Below, in pieces: positions 35,510 to 44,727 of a DNA stretch of 64,000 bases. The first letter of the stretch is position 1. Every line of letters starts with the position of its first letter. The notes under the pieces were generated by a model. The model did no database searches, was not told the DNA's origin, and saw only the letters and a program-made list of their open reading frames with translations. This stretch comes from JAVVHH01 sp965199585 (GTDB taxonomy: Bacteria > Pseudomonadota > Alphaproteobacteria > Acetobacterales > Acetobacteraceae). The stretch lies in assembly GCA_965199585.1 (NCBI GenBank), contig CBDASI010000002.1:1550001-1614000 (forward strand), given 5' to 3'. A program made the translations under genes and the position numbers.

Positions 35510-36523
35510 ATGAGCGAGACGGACATGGACTGGGCGGCGATCGGGGCGCATCTGGAAGCGGCCGGGCTGGTGCTTCTGCCGGGGGAGCGGACACGGTTTC
35601 CGGGCGGGTTCGCCAATCGGAACTATCGGATCGAGTTGGAGAGCGGGCCGGCCGTGCTGCGGCGGCCACCGCCGGGTCCGTTGCCGAAGGGGGCGCACGA
35701 CATGGGGCGGGAGCACACGATCCTGTCGCGGTTGCCGGATGCGCTGCCGTTCGTGCCGCGGAGCCTGCATCTGTGCGAAGACGAGAGCGTCATCGGGGTG
35801 AAGTTCCAGGTGATCGAGTATCGCGAGGGGGTGGTGATCGGGGGGACGCTGCCGGCGGCGTTCGCGGGGCGGGGGGCCGAGTTGTCGGAAATGCTGGTGG
35901 AGACGCTGGCGGCGATCAACACGGCCGATACGGCGGCGCTGGGGCTGGATGGGCTGGGGCGGCCGGAGGGGTTCCTGGGGCGGGCGGTCGAGGGCTGGCT
36001 GGCGCGCGGCGCGGCGGCGGATGGGGGGCCGGTGCTGGACGAACTGGGCGTTTGGCTGCGGGCCCATGCGGTGCCGGATGGGGCGCCGGGGCTGCTGCAC
36101 AACGACTTCAAGCTGGACAACGTCATCGTCAATCCGGTGTCGCTGCGGCCGAATGCGGTGGTGGATTGGGACCAGGGGACGCGGGGGGACCCGCTATTCG
36201 ATCTGGCGACGCTGCTAAGCTATTGGGCCGAGCCGGGCGACCCGGCGGTGATGCACGAGTTGCAGCAGATGCCGAGCGCGGGGGACGGGTTCATGTCGCG
36301 GGCGGCGGTGGTGACGCGATGGAGCGCACTCACCGGGCGGGACGTTTCGGACATCCGGTTCCACCGGGTGCTGGCAATGGTGAAGCTCGGGGTCATCTTT
36401 CTGCAATTGCACGGGCTGTATCGGCGGGGCGCTACGGCGGATGAGCGGTATGCCCGTTTCGGGGGGCTGGGGGCCGGGCTGCTGGAATTTGCGCTGGAGA
36501 TCGCGGCGGGGCGGGCCTTCTAA
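35510..36523 (+). CDS. Aminoglycoside-phosphotransferase-fold kinase, acyl-CoA-linked
   Basis: 337 residues from ATG 35510 (GTG 35492 possible). It has an APH fold: FANRNYRIE as the nucleotide loop, the catalytic LLHNDFKLDNVIVN, and the metal site VVDWDQGTRGDPLFDLA. Next to an acyl-CoA dehydrogenase with 20 bases between them, it mirrors the N-terminal and C-terminal halves of human ACAD10/11 and the LvaA/LvaC pair of Pseudomonas, in which the kinase phosphorylates a 4-hydroxyacyl-CoA. The role here is inference. Confidence 0.8.
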   Translation: MSETDMDWAAIGAHLEAAGLVLLPGERTRFPGGFANRNYRIELESGPAVLRRPPPGPLPKGAHDMGREHTILSRLPDALPFVPRSLHLCEDESVIGVKFQVIEYREGVVIGGTLPAAFAGRGAELSEMLVETLAAINTADTAALGLDGLGRPEGFLGRAVEGWLARGAAADGGPVLDELGVWLRAHAVPDGAPGLLHNDFKLDNVIVNPVSLRPNAVVDWDQGTRGDPLFDLATLLSYWAEPGDPAVMHELQQMPSAGDGFMSRAAVVTRWSALTGRDVSDIRFHRVLAMVKLGVIFLQLHGLYRRGATADERYARFGGLGAGLLEFALEIAAGRAF

Positions 36524-36543
36524 AAGGAACAAGGGAGCGAACG

Positions 36544-37713
36544 ATGGATTTCACTGTGCCAGCCGAGTTGGCGGAGTTGCAGGAGCGGACGCGGGTCTTC
36601 ATCCGGGAGAAGATCATTCCGTTGGAGAAGGACCCACGGCAGACGTCGCATGGGCCGACGGACGAGTTGCGGCTGGAGATGAACGGGCTGGCGCGGGAGG
36701 CCGGATTGCTGGCGCCGCATGTGGCCAAGGAATATGGCGGGCTGGGGCTGGGGCATTTCGGGCGGGCGATCGTGTTCGAGGAGGCCGGGTATTCGGTGCT
36801 GGGGCCGCTGGCGATGAATCTGTCGGCGCCGGACGAGGGCAACATGCATTTGATGGAGATCGTCGGGACCGAGGCGCAGAAGGAGCGGTGGTTGCGGCCG
36901 TTGGCGTCTGGGACGGCGCGGTCGTGCTTTGCGATGACCGAGCCGCCGCCGGGCTCCGGGTCGGACCCGGGGGCGCTGTCGACGACGGCGGTGCGGGACG
37001 GGGACGAGTACGTCATCACCGGGGAGAAATGGTTCATCACCGGGGCGGTGGGCGCGGCGTTCGCAATCATCATGGCGAAGGGGGAGGATGGGAAGGCGAC
37101 CATGTTCCTCAGCGACATGGATCGGCCGGGGATCCGGCTCGAGCGGGTGATGGATACGATGGACCAGGGGTTCGCGGGCGGGCACGCGGTGCTAAAGTTC
37201 GAGGGGCTGCGGGTGCCGGCGGCGGATGTATTGGGCGAGGTGGGGGCCGGGTTCCGGTATGCGCAGGTTCGGCTGGCGCCGGCGCGGTTGACGCATTGCA
37301 TGCGGTGGCTGGGGTCGGCGCGGCGGGCGCAGGACATCGCGCTGGGCTATGCGGCCAAGCGGCAGGCGTTCGGCAAGTCGCTGGCGGAGCATGAGGGCGT
37401 GGGATTCATGCTGGCGGATAACGACATGGACATCCGGACCAGCCGGCTGACGATCTGGCACACGGCCTGGTTGCTGGATCAGGGCGAGCGGGCTGGGACG
37501 GAGAGCAGCATCGCCAAAGTGGTGTGTTCGGAGGCAATCTATCGCGTGGCGGATCGGTGCGTGCAGGTGCTGGGCGGGCAGGGCGTGTCTGGCGAGACGG
37601 TGGTAGAGCGGATTTTCCGCGAGGTGCGGGCGTTCCGGATCTATGACGGGCCGAGCGAGGTGCATCGGTGGAGCCTGGCGCAGAAGCTGGTCAAGCACGG
37701 TGCCAATCATTAG
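36544..37713 (+). CDS. Acyl-CoA dehydrogenase (ACAD10/11-like)
   Basis: 389 residues, standard length. Domain order: N-terminal helices with PRQTSHGPTDELRLEMNGLAREAGL (about residues 26-50), AMTEPPPGSGSDPGALSTTA (FAD and acyl binding), GEKWFITGAVGA, then the C-terminal helical domain with AKRQAFGKSLAEHEGVGFMLADNDMDI and QVLGGQGVSGETVVERIFREVRAFRIYDGPSEVHRW. The sequence matches the dehydrogenases that pair with APH kinases. It follows the kinase by 20 bases with AAGGAAC upstream. Confidence 0.88.
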   Translation: MDFTVPAELAELQERTRVFIREKIIPLEKDPRQTSHGPTDELRLEMNGLAREAGLLAPHVAKEYGGLGLGHFGRAIVFEEAGYSVLGPLAMNLSAPDEGNMHLMEIVGTEAQKERWLRPLASGTARSCFAMTEPPPGSGSDPGALSTTAVRDGDEYVITGEKWFITGAVGAAFAIIMAKGEDGKATMFLSDMDRPGIRLERVMDTMDQGFAGGHAVLKFEGLRVPAADVLGEVGAGFRYAQVRLAPARLTHCMRWLGSARRAQDIALGYAAKRQAFGKSLAEHEGVGFMLADNDMDIRTSRLTIWHTAWLLDQGERAGTESSIAKVVCSEAIYRVADRCVQVLGGQGVSGETVVERIFREVRAFRIYDGPSEVHRWSLAQKLVKHGANH

Positions 37714-37725
37714 GGGGGCAAACCG

Positions 37726-39759
37726 CTGAACTTCTTCTCGCTTTACGCGCAGGGGTTTGCGCGGGTCGCGGCGTGCACGAACGTGCTGGCGCTAGGTGAT
37801 CCGGCGCTGAATGCGGCGCGGATCCTCGAGGCGGCAGCGGCGTGTTCGGACGAGGGGGCGGCGGTGGCGCTGTTCCCGGAGTGCTCGTTGTCGGGGTATG
37901 CGATCGACGATCTGTTCCTGCAGGATGCGCTGTTGGAGGCGGTCGAGGCGGGGGTGGCGGTGATCGTCGACGCGTCGGCCGGGTTGTTGCCGGTGTTGGT
38001 GTTCGGGGCGCCGGTCCGGTTCGAGGGGCGGGTCTATAATTGCGCCGTGGTGGTGCATCGGGGGCGGCTGCTCGGGGTGGTGCCGAAGACGTATTTGCCG
38101 AATTACCGCGAGTTCTATGACAAGCGTTGGTTCGCATCCGGCGCGGGGGTGACGGGCGAGGTTCGGCTGGGCGGGCTGGCGGCGCCGTTCGGGGCGGATC
38201 TGCTGTTCGAAGCCTCGGATGTGCGTGGGTTCGTGCTCCACGCGGAGATTTGCGAGGACATGTGGGTGCCGATGCCGCCGAGCACGGGGGCGGCGCTGGC
38301 GGGGGCGACGGTGCTGCTGAATTTGTCGGCGAGCAACATCGTGATCGGCAAGTCGGAGACGCGGCGGATGCTGTGCCGGTCACAGTCGGCGCGGTGCCTG
38401 GCGGCGTATGTGTATGCGGCGGCGGGAGTGGGGGAGAGCACGACGGATCTGGCGTGGGACGGCCAGGTCTCGGTGTTCGAGAACGGGGTGGTGCTGGCGG
38501 AGAGCGAGCGGTTTCCGGGCGGGGCGCAGCGTGTGGTGGTCGACGTGGACCTGGATCTGTTGCGGCAGGAGCGGGCGCGGCAGGGGTCGTTCGACGACAA
38601 CCGGCGGGTGGTCGGCGGGGCATTCCGCCGGGTCGCGTTCGCGGTGGGGGCGCCGGCGGGGGATCTGGGGCTGCGGCGGCAGGTGGAGCGGTTCCCGTTC
38701 GTGCCGAGCGACCCGGCGGTGCTGTCGCTGGATTGCTACGAAGCCTACAATATCCAAGTGGCCGGGCTGGTGCAGCGGCGGCGGGAGACCGGGTCGGGCA
38801 AGATCGTCATCGGGGTGTCGGGCGGGTTGGATTCGACGCAGGCGCTGATCGTGGCGGCGCGGGCGGTGGACCTGATGGGGTCGCCGCGGTCGGATATTCT
38901 GGCGTTCACGATGCCAGGGTTCGGGACGAGCGAGGGGACGAAGTCCAACGCTTGGCGGTTGATGCGGGCGTTGGGGGTGACGGCGGAGGAGCTGGATATC
39001 CGGCCGGCGGCGCGGCAGATGCTGGCGGATCTGAAACACCCGTTCGCGTCGGGCGAGCCGGTGTACGACATCGCGTTCGAGAACGTGCAGGCCGGGTTGC
39101 GGACGGATTACCTGTTCCGGGCGGCCAATGCGCGGGGCGGGTTCGTGCTGGGGACAGGGGATCTCTCGGAGCTGGGGCTGGGGTGGTGCACCTATGGCGT
39201 GGGCGACCAGATGTCGCACTACAACGTCAATGGCGGGGTGCCGAAGACGCTGATCCAGCACCTGATCCGGTGGGTGGTCGGGGAAAAGATGTTCTCCGAC
39301 GAAGTGGGCGAGACGCTGCTGGACATATTGGGGACGGATATCTCGCCGGAGCTGATCCCGGCGGATGCGGGGGTGCTGCAGAGCACGGAGGCGAAGATCG
39401 GGCCGTATGCGCTGCAGGACTTCAACCTGTTCTACACGCTGCGCTATGGGTTCCGGCCGTCGAAGATCGCGTTCCTGGCGTGGCATGCGTGGCGGGATCG
39501 GGCGGCGGGGGCGTGGCCACCGGGGTTCCCGGACGCGGCGCGGCGGGAGTATTCGCTGAGGGTGATCCGGGGGTGGCTGGAGGTGTTCCTGCAGCGGTTC
39601 TTCGGGTTCAGCCAGTTCAAGCGGTCGGCGATGCCGAACGGGCCGAAGGTGGTGGCGGGCGGGTCGTTGTCGCCGCGGGGCGATTGGCGGGCACCGTCGG
39701 ACGGGAATGCGGCGGCTTGGGTGGCGGAGTTGCGGGCGAACGTACCGTCGGAGGACTAG
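37726..39759 (+). CDS. nadE: Glutamine-dependent NAD+ synthetase, CTG start
   Basis: 677 residues if begun at CTG 37726, with AGGGGGG at 37712-37718 as ribosome-binding site. No ATG, GTG or TTG fits this position; the next, GTG 37783, would remove NFFSLYAQGFARVAAC, which is conserved in the family. From CTG the amidase triad falls at Glu52 (FPECSLSGY), Lys121 (PKTYLPNY) and Cys176 (AEICEDMW), the same numbers as Mycobacterium tuberculosis NadE. The synthetase P-loop is SGGLDSTQ near residue 350. It makes NAD+ from deamido-NAD+, with ammonia channelled from glutamine. Stop overlaps the convergent GGDEF gene. Confidence 0.93.
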   Translation: MNFFSLYAQGFARVAACTNVLALGDPALNAARILEAAAACSDEGAAVALFPECSLSGYAIDDLFLQDALLEAVEAGVAVIVDASAGLLPVLVFGAPVRFEGRVYNCAVVVHRGRLLGVVPKTYLPNYREFYDKRWFASGAGVTGEVRLGGLAAPFGADLLFEASDVRGFVLHAEICEDMWVPMPPSTGAALAGATVLLNLSASNIVIGKSETRRMLCRSQSARCLAAYVYAAAGVGESTTDLAWDGQVSVFENGVVLAESERFPGGAQRVVVDVDLDLLRQERARQGSFDDNRRVVGGAFRRVAFAVGAPAGDLGLRRQVERFPFVPSDPAVLSLDCYEAYNIQVAGLVQRRRETGSGKIVIGVSGGLDSTQALIVAARAVDLMGSPRSDILAFTMPGFGTSEGTKSNAWRLMRALGVTAEELDIRPAARQMLADLKHPFASGEPVYDIAFENVQAGLRTDYLFRAANARGGFVLGTGDLSELGLGWCTYGVGDQMSHYNVNGGVPKTLIQHLIRWVVGEKMFSDEVGETLLDILGTDISPELIPADAGVLQSTEAKIGPYALQDFNLFYTLRYGFRPSKIAFLAWHAWRDRAAGAWPPGFPDAARREYSLRVIRGWLEVFLQRFFGFSQFKRSAMPNGPKVVAGGSLSPRGDWRAPSDGNAAAWVAELRANVPSED

Positions 39760-41003
39760 ACCGCCGTCGCATAGACGTGGCAGGCCGAGCAGTCGTCGTA
39801 GTTGCGCCAGCCACCGCGGCCGGCGTTCTTGGCGGCGTAAAGAGCAGCATCGGCACTGTGGAGCAGGCTGTCGATCGAGTGATCGTCGCGCCAGACCTTG
39901 ATCCCGACCGATGCGCCGATGGTCACGGTGCCGGTCGACAGATCGTACGGGTGGGACAACGCGGCGTTGAGCCGGCGGGCGAGTTGCTCGCTGGATTGCG
40001 GGCTGCCGTTGCGATGGATGATGGCGAACTCGTCGCCGCCGATGCGGGCCGCGAAATCGGCTTGGGCGAGGCAGCCGTTGATGCGTTTGGCGACCTGGCG
40101 CAGCAGGTGATCGCCCGACGCGTGACCCAGCGTATCGTTGACCGGCTTGAAACAGTCGAGATCGAGGAGCAGGAGCGCGAAAGGCTGCTCTGCGGCCTGG
40201 GCGAACGCCGCCTCCATGGATTTCAGAAAAGCGAGCCGGTTGGCCAGCCCGGTCAGGACGTCGTGATGGGCCATGTGTTCGATCTGCTGAGCCGCGGCGG
40301 CGCGCTCGGCCAGCGCGCCCTGCATCGTGCCGAGCGCGCGCAGCAGCTGCACCATCTCCAGCGACCCAGTGGCAGTGATGACGTTGGCCAGGTTACCGCG
40401 GGCAATCTCGCGGGCGATGGTGGTGGCGCGGCGGAGCGGCGGGACGATGGACCGAGAGAGGGTCACCGTGATGGCCAGCGTAGCGATCAGCGAGGCACCG
40501 ATGGCGAGTTCGCTCATCAGTAGGCCTTGGTCGGCGACGGCCTCGGCCTGTTGCCGAAATGCAAAACCATCCTGGGCAAATCGCTCGCCGCCGACATCGA
40601 ACAACGGGCCGATCGAGTCGAGCGAGCGGCGCATGGATGCACGGTCGGACATGAGGGAGCTCAGCTGATCGGTGCGGTCGCGCAGCGTGGTGGCGAGTTG
40701 GCGTGCTTCCGGCGACGTCGCATGAGCGATCGCCACGTTGAGCTTGTTGACGACCTTGGCGGCGAGCGTGTGCAGGTGTCCCAAAGGTTCGCCGACGAGG
40801 CACGCGGACCGCAAGGCGGCGAAATCGGCGTTGGCGGCGCGGAAGAAATCGACGCCCATGAACGCCTCGTCATACATGCGCAGCGTCAACTGGCTGATCG
40901 TCATCTGGCTGCTCAAGGCGAACAAACCGAGCGCGCCGGTGATGACCGTCAGCGTGAGGCAGGCAGCCAAGATCCGTAGCCGGATCGACAGCGTGCGGGT
41001 CAT
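39756..41003 (-). CDS. Membrane-bound diguanylate cyclase (GGDEF)
   Basis: 415 residues from ATG 41003. Two membrane helices (about residues 8-30 and 150-172) flank a periplasmic four-helix sensor; a HAMP-like segment (RSIVPPLRRATTIAREIARGN) leads to the GGDEF domain with RIGGDEFAI and the LTGLANR start. The active-site motif is intact, so it should make c-di-GMP. The inhibitory RxxD site is missing (AQAD in place). It lies 133 bases downstream of the LOV kinase on the same strand, and overlaps the nadE end by 4 bases. Confidence 0.88.
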   Translation of the reverse strand: MTRTLSIRLRILAACLTLTVITGALGLFALSSQMTISQLTLRMYDEAFMGVDFFRAANADFAALRSACLVGEPLGHLHTLAAKVVNKLNVAIAHATSPEARQLATTLRDRTDQLSSLMSDRASMRRSLDSIGPLFDVGGERFAQDGFAFRQQAEAVADQGLLMSELAIGASLIATLAITVTLSRSIVPPLRRATTIAREIARGNLANVITATGSLEMVQLLRALGTMQGALAERAAAAQQIEHMAHHDVLTGLANRLAFLKSMEAAFAQAAEQPFALLLLDLDCFKPVNDTLGHASGDHLLRQVAKRINGCLAQADFAARIGGDEFAIIHRNGSPQSSEQLARRLNAALSHPYDLSTGTVTIGASVGIKVWRDDHSIDSLLHSADAALYAAKNAGRGGWRNYDDCSACHVYATAV

Positions 41004-41136
41004 GCCGGACGGCCCGGCGTAACGGGCGGTGCGAGCAGGTTCAAGGCGACGACGGGAGATGGGCTGCGCTGCATGGCACCTGCTGATGTGCCGAAATGTT
41101 AGCGCGCGAAGGTTAACCAAAAGCTTCGACGTGAGG

Positions 41137-42648
41137 TTAGATCGCGGCCTTGATGCGGAATTGGACGCCGGCGGGGAGGTAGGACGTGGTGGCCTGGCCG
41201 CGCATGTGCGTGGACATCAACCGGTCGATCATGCGGGAGCCGAAGCCGTGCCGAGTCGGCGGCGAAACCTCGGGGCCGCCCTGTTCCTGCCACAGGAAGG
41301 AGAGTGCACGCTGGCCTTCCGGCGTGAGATCGAGGCTCCAGCGAACGCCGATGGTGCCGCCGGGAACGCTGAGCGCGCCGTACTTGACCGCGTTGGTGGC
41401 GAGCTCGTGAAGCGCCATCGACATCGCCAGGGTGACGCTCGGTTCCAGTCGGAGATAAGGGCCCTCGACAGTGAACAGCGAGCCGGAGCCGTCGTCGAAG
41501 GTGCTGAGCGCGCGGCGGACGACGTCGCCGATCGGGGCGCCTTCGTTCTCATCGCGGACGAGCAGGTCGTGGGCCGCGGCCAGGCTGGCGATGCGGCCAT
41601 CGATGATCCTGCGCGCGTCAGGCAGCGAGTTCGCGGTGCGGAGGCTCTGACTGACGACGGCGCCGACGGTGGCGAGCGTGTTTTTGACGCGGTGAGTGAG
41701 TTCCTCGGCGAGGAGGGCGCGGTGCTCCTCGGCGTCCTTGCGGGCGCTGACGTTGGTGACGAAGCCGGTGATGGATAAGGGAGAGCCGTCGCGTCGGGTC
41801 AGCAGCACGCCGCGCGCGGCGATCCAACGACGGTCTCCGGCGCGGGTGATGATGCGGTATTCCACGTCGTAGGGCTGGCTGGAGGCGACGGTCTCGGCGA
41901 GGGCGGCGGCGATGCGTTGCCGATCGTCGACGTGAACCAGGTCGAAGAAGTCCTGGATGCTGAACGGATCTTCGGCCGCGAGGCCGAACGCGAGCTTGCA
42001 GCCTGCGGAGGCGTCGAGCTGACCGCCGATCGGGTCGTAGTTGAAGGTGCCGAGCTGGCCGGCCTGGAGTGCCAGGTCGAGGCGCGCCTGCGTATCCAGC
42101 ATCTCACGGCGGACGCGCGCGTTCTCGGATAGCAGGCCGCGCTGCTCCGCCTCGAGCACGACCACCCGGTCCCGCTCGATGGTGACGTCGTGCTGCGAGG
42201 CGCAGAAATAGCGAAGCTCGCCGTCGGGGGCAGGCGCGAAGACGGGGGTGACGAGCAGGCGGTTCCAGAACGGCGAGCCGTCGCGGCGGTAGTTGAGCAG
42301 GTCGACGGTCACGCGGCGGCGTTCCGCGATGGCGGCGCGCAAGCGGTCGATCTCGCTGGCGTCGGTGTTCGGACCCTGCAGGAAGCGGCAGTTGCGGCCA
42401 ACGACCTCGGCGGCGGCATAGCCGGTCAGGGCCTCGAAAGCGGCGTTGACGTAGATGATCGGATTGTCGGGCAGGCTCGGATCGCTGATGGCCATGGCCA
42501 GCATACCGTCGGCGACAGCCACGAAGAACGGGTCGCCGGCGTCGGACCCGGCGGCAAACCGGTCCGCGGCGGCGCGGACCGAAGCGTCGATCGGAATCTC
42601 GTCGAACCGCGTCCTAGCCGCGTTCGGCATACCGTGTTGATCCATCAC
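41137..42648 (-). CDS. LOV-PAS-HWE sensor histidine kinase (blue-light type)
   Basis: 503 residues. An N-terminal LOV domain (about 40-160) has GRNCRFLQG with the photoactive cysteine at about 87, then NYRRDGSPFWNRLLVTPVF, matching flavin-binding LOV photoreceptors. A second PAS domain (about 190-305) precedes an HWE-type kinase: the phosphoacceptor histidine in THRVKNTLA (about His319), N-box HELATNAVKYGAL and the WQE triad (Trp453, Glu455). Such kinases often signal to a response regulator or the general stress response. No response regulator is adjacent; the GGDEF gene is downstream. Confidence 0.88.
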   Translation of the reverse strand: MMDQHGMPNAARTRFDEIPIDASVRAAADRFAAGSDAGDPFFVAVADGMLAMAISDPSLPDNPIIYVNAAFEALTGYAAAEVVGRNCRFLQGPNTDASEIDRLRAAIAERRRVTVDLLNYRRDGSPFWNRLLVTPVFAPAPDGELRYFCASQHDVTIERDRVVVLEAEQRGLLSENARVRREMLDTQARLDLALQAGQLGTFNYDPIGGQLDASAGCKLAFGLAAEDPFSIQDFFDLVHVDDRQRIAAALAETVASSQPYDVEYRIITRAGDRRWIAARGVLLTRRDGSPLSITGFVTNVSARKDAEEHRALLAEELTHRVKNTLATVGAVVSQSLRTANSLPDARRIIDGRIASLAAAHDLLVRDENEGAPIGDVVRRALSTFDDGSGSLFTVEGPYLRLEPSVTLAMSMALHELATNAVKYGALSVPGGTIGVRWSLDLTPEGQRALSFLWQEQGGPEVSPPTRHGFGSRMIDRLMSTHMRGQATTSYLPAGVQFRIKAAI

Positions 42649-42738
42649 GGCGGCGAAGTCACGGCGCGCGCTTCAGGATGCCAAACCGAACTCCCCAAAC
42701 ATCCCATCCTTCTGGCCTCGCGTGACGAGGCAACGAAC

Positions 42739-43660
42739 TTAACACAGTGGCGCGATCAAATCGACCATCGGTCCGACGGGCACGATGCCGGTCGGGTTTA
42801 CCCAGCGCTGGCTGAAGTAGTAGTGCCGCTTGATCTGGGCCAGATCGACGGTCGCCGCAATGCCGGGCATAGCGAGGACCTCGGCGAGCCAGCGGGACAG
42901 ATTCGGGTAGTCGCGCCATTGGCGGAGGTTGCACTTGAAGTGGCTGAAATAGACGGTGTCGAAGCGGATGCCGGTGGTGAACAGGCGGATGTCGGTCTCG
43001 GTGAGCGTCGCCGAACAGGAAGCGGGAGCCGGCCAAGCGGGCGTCGAGTTCGTCGAGCATGTCGAAGAGGGGGATGACGGCTTTCTCGTAGGCTTCCTGG
43101 GTGGTGGCGAAGCCGGCTTTGTAGACGCCGTTGTTGACGGTTCCGTAGATGCGGTCGTTCAGCGCGTCGATCTGGGATCCTAGGGCGGCAGGGTAGAGGT
43201 CGGGCGAGGGGGCGGCCAGGGCGTCGAAGGCGTGGTTCAGGTTGCGGACGAGGTCGCTGGATTCGTTGTTGACGATGGTGCGCGCGACTTTGTCGTAGAG
43301 GATCGGGACGGTGGCGGTGCCGGTATAGGCCGGGTCGGCAGCGGCGTAGATCTGGTAGATGTAGTCGGCACCGGTGAGCTGGTCGGGCGCCGGGTCCAGC
43401 GGCCAGCCGTTCTCGAGCATGTCGGGGCTGACGACGGACATGCCGATCAGCGCCTGGAGATGTTTCAGGGCGCGGACGATGACGACGCGGCTGGCCCAGG
43501 GGCAGGCGAGCGAGACATAGAGATGGTAGCGGCCGGGCTCGGCGGGGAAGCGGCCTTCGGGGCCGATCCGGTCGCGGAAGGAGCTCGGCTTACGGTGATA
43601 GTTGCCATCGCCGGCGGTGCGGTCGAAATCCTTCCACTGGCCATCGATCAGCATTCCCAT
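42739..43660 (-). pseudogene. Glutathionyl-hydroquinone reductase / omega-like glutathione S-transferase, frameshifted
   Basis: From ATG 43660 the first frame gives a Xi-class GST N-terminus with the active-site cysteine in SLACPWASR, then reaches ...SRFLFGDA and switches to a basic, non-family sequence near 43006. On another frame the true sequence resumes as LTETDIRLFTTGIRFDTVYFSHF and continues through FKCNLRQWRDYPNLSRWL to the stop at 42739. Two bases are missing (or one extra) at the junction. Either the gene is broken or the base call is wrong. The family reduces glutathionyl-hydroquinones. Confidence 0.75.
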
Positions 43661-43685
43661 GGCGGTCGGCTCCTATGATGTCGCT

Positions 43686-44609
43686 TCAGGCGAGGATGGC
43701 GGCGGCGAGCTTGGTGCCCGAGAGCCACGCAGCTTCGATGCGGGGGGCGAGCAGCCAGTCACCGCAGACACCGAGGCGGAGCGCCGGGTCCCAGAGGGCG
43801 CCGCTGCCTTCGGCGCCGGAGCGGGCGTAGCGCCAGCGGTGGGCGCTGGCGGCGAGCGGTTCGGGCAGCGGCGCGCCCAGGCGGGCGGCCAAGGCGGCGA
43901 GGAGCAGGGGGACAATCTCGTCGGGCGTGAGTTCGAGGTGGACGCGCGACCAGTCGGGGCCGGCTTGGATGACCCAGGCTTCGGGGCCGGTCCGTCCGGG
44001 CTTGGCGTCGTTGCGGGCGGCCCAGCCGATGGCGTCGTCCTGGCCAGCCTGGCGGAGCACGTCGGGCAAAGCGAGGCGGTCGGCGAAGGCGGCCATCACG
44101 GTCCAGCAGGGGGCGGCTTGCGTGCGGTCGGCGCGGTCGGCGAAGTCGGCGTGGATGGGGCGGAGCAGCGGGCCGGCCTGCTCGGCTGGGATCGCGACGG
44201 CGAGGGTGTCAAAGCGTAAGCCGCCGATGGTCCAGCCGGAGTCGACACGGCCGACAGCGTCGATCTGGACGGGGCAATGCACGGTGAGCCCGGTGGCGAG
44301 CGCGCGGACCGGAGCGGTCATGGCCGGAGTGCCGACCCAGGCATCGGGGCCGGCGGCGGGCCAGGGAGCGGCGAGGCCAGCGGCTTGCCATTGCTGGACG
44401 ACGGACTGGAAGGCCGGGTTGCGGACGGTGAAGTATTGGGCGCCATGATCGAAGCTGGCGGTGCCGGCGGCGGTCTCGACGCGGCGGGTCGCCATGCGTC
44501 CTCCGGGGGCGCGGCCCTTGTCGAAGAGGGTGACGTCCTGGCCGGCGGCGGCGAGGGCGGTGGCGCAGGACAGTCCGGCGAGGCCGGCGCCGATGATGGC
44601 GGTGGTCAT
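43686..44609 (-). CDS. FAD-dependent amine oxidoreductase (renalase-like)
   Basis: 307 residues. The N-terminal dinucleotide-binding motif IIGAGLAGLSCATALAAAG is followed by FDKGRAPGGRMATRR and FDHGAQYFTVRNP, typical of the small NAD(P)/FAD amine oxidoreductases related to renalase. The C-terminal GVCGDWLLAPRIEAAWLSG closes the FAD site. The substrate is unknown; the bacterial group oxidises dihydropyridine forms of NAD(P). It stands just upstream of the GST-like gene on the same strand. Confidence 0.83.
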   Translation of the reverse strand: MTTAIIGAGLAGLSCATALAAAGQDVTLFDKGRAPGGRMATRRVETAAGTASFDHGAQYFTVRNPAFQSVVQQWQAAGLAAPWPAAGPDAWVGTPAMTAPVRALATGLTVHCPVQIDAVGRVDSGWTIGGLRFDTLAVAIPAEQAGPLLRPIHADFADRADRTQAAPCWTVMAAFADRLALPDVLRQAGQDDAIGWAARNDAKPGRTGPEAWVIQAGPDWSRVHLELTPDEIVPLLLAALAARLGAPLPEPLAASAHRWRYARSGAEGSGALWDPALRLGVCGDWLLAPRIEAAWLSGTKLAAAILA

Positions 44610-44688
44610 AAGGAGAATGGATCCTTCGAGGCGGGACTAAGGCCCGTTCTCAACGATCACGCGCAGTTTGTCATTGGACCGTGACGGT

Positions 44689-44722
44689 ATCGAGGGCCGG
44701 CCACTGGGGGCCGACCCTCGAT
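44689..44722 (-). terminator. Hairpin after the secreted repeat protein gene
   Basis: ATCGAGGGCCGGCC and GGCCGACCCTCGAT pair over 14 bp with one mismatch around a 6-base loop. On the minus strand it begins 5 bases after the stop at 44728. There is no U-tract, so it is a terminator-like or RNA-end hairpin. Confidence 0.45.
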
Positions 44723-44727
44723 TGTCA

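Noticed and set aside
38127..40523. 798-codon frame overlapping nadE and the GGDEF gene
   Set aside because: Runs on the same strand as nadE in another frame and antisense to the GGDEF gene; no motif, high Gly content caused by GC bias.
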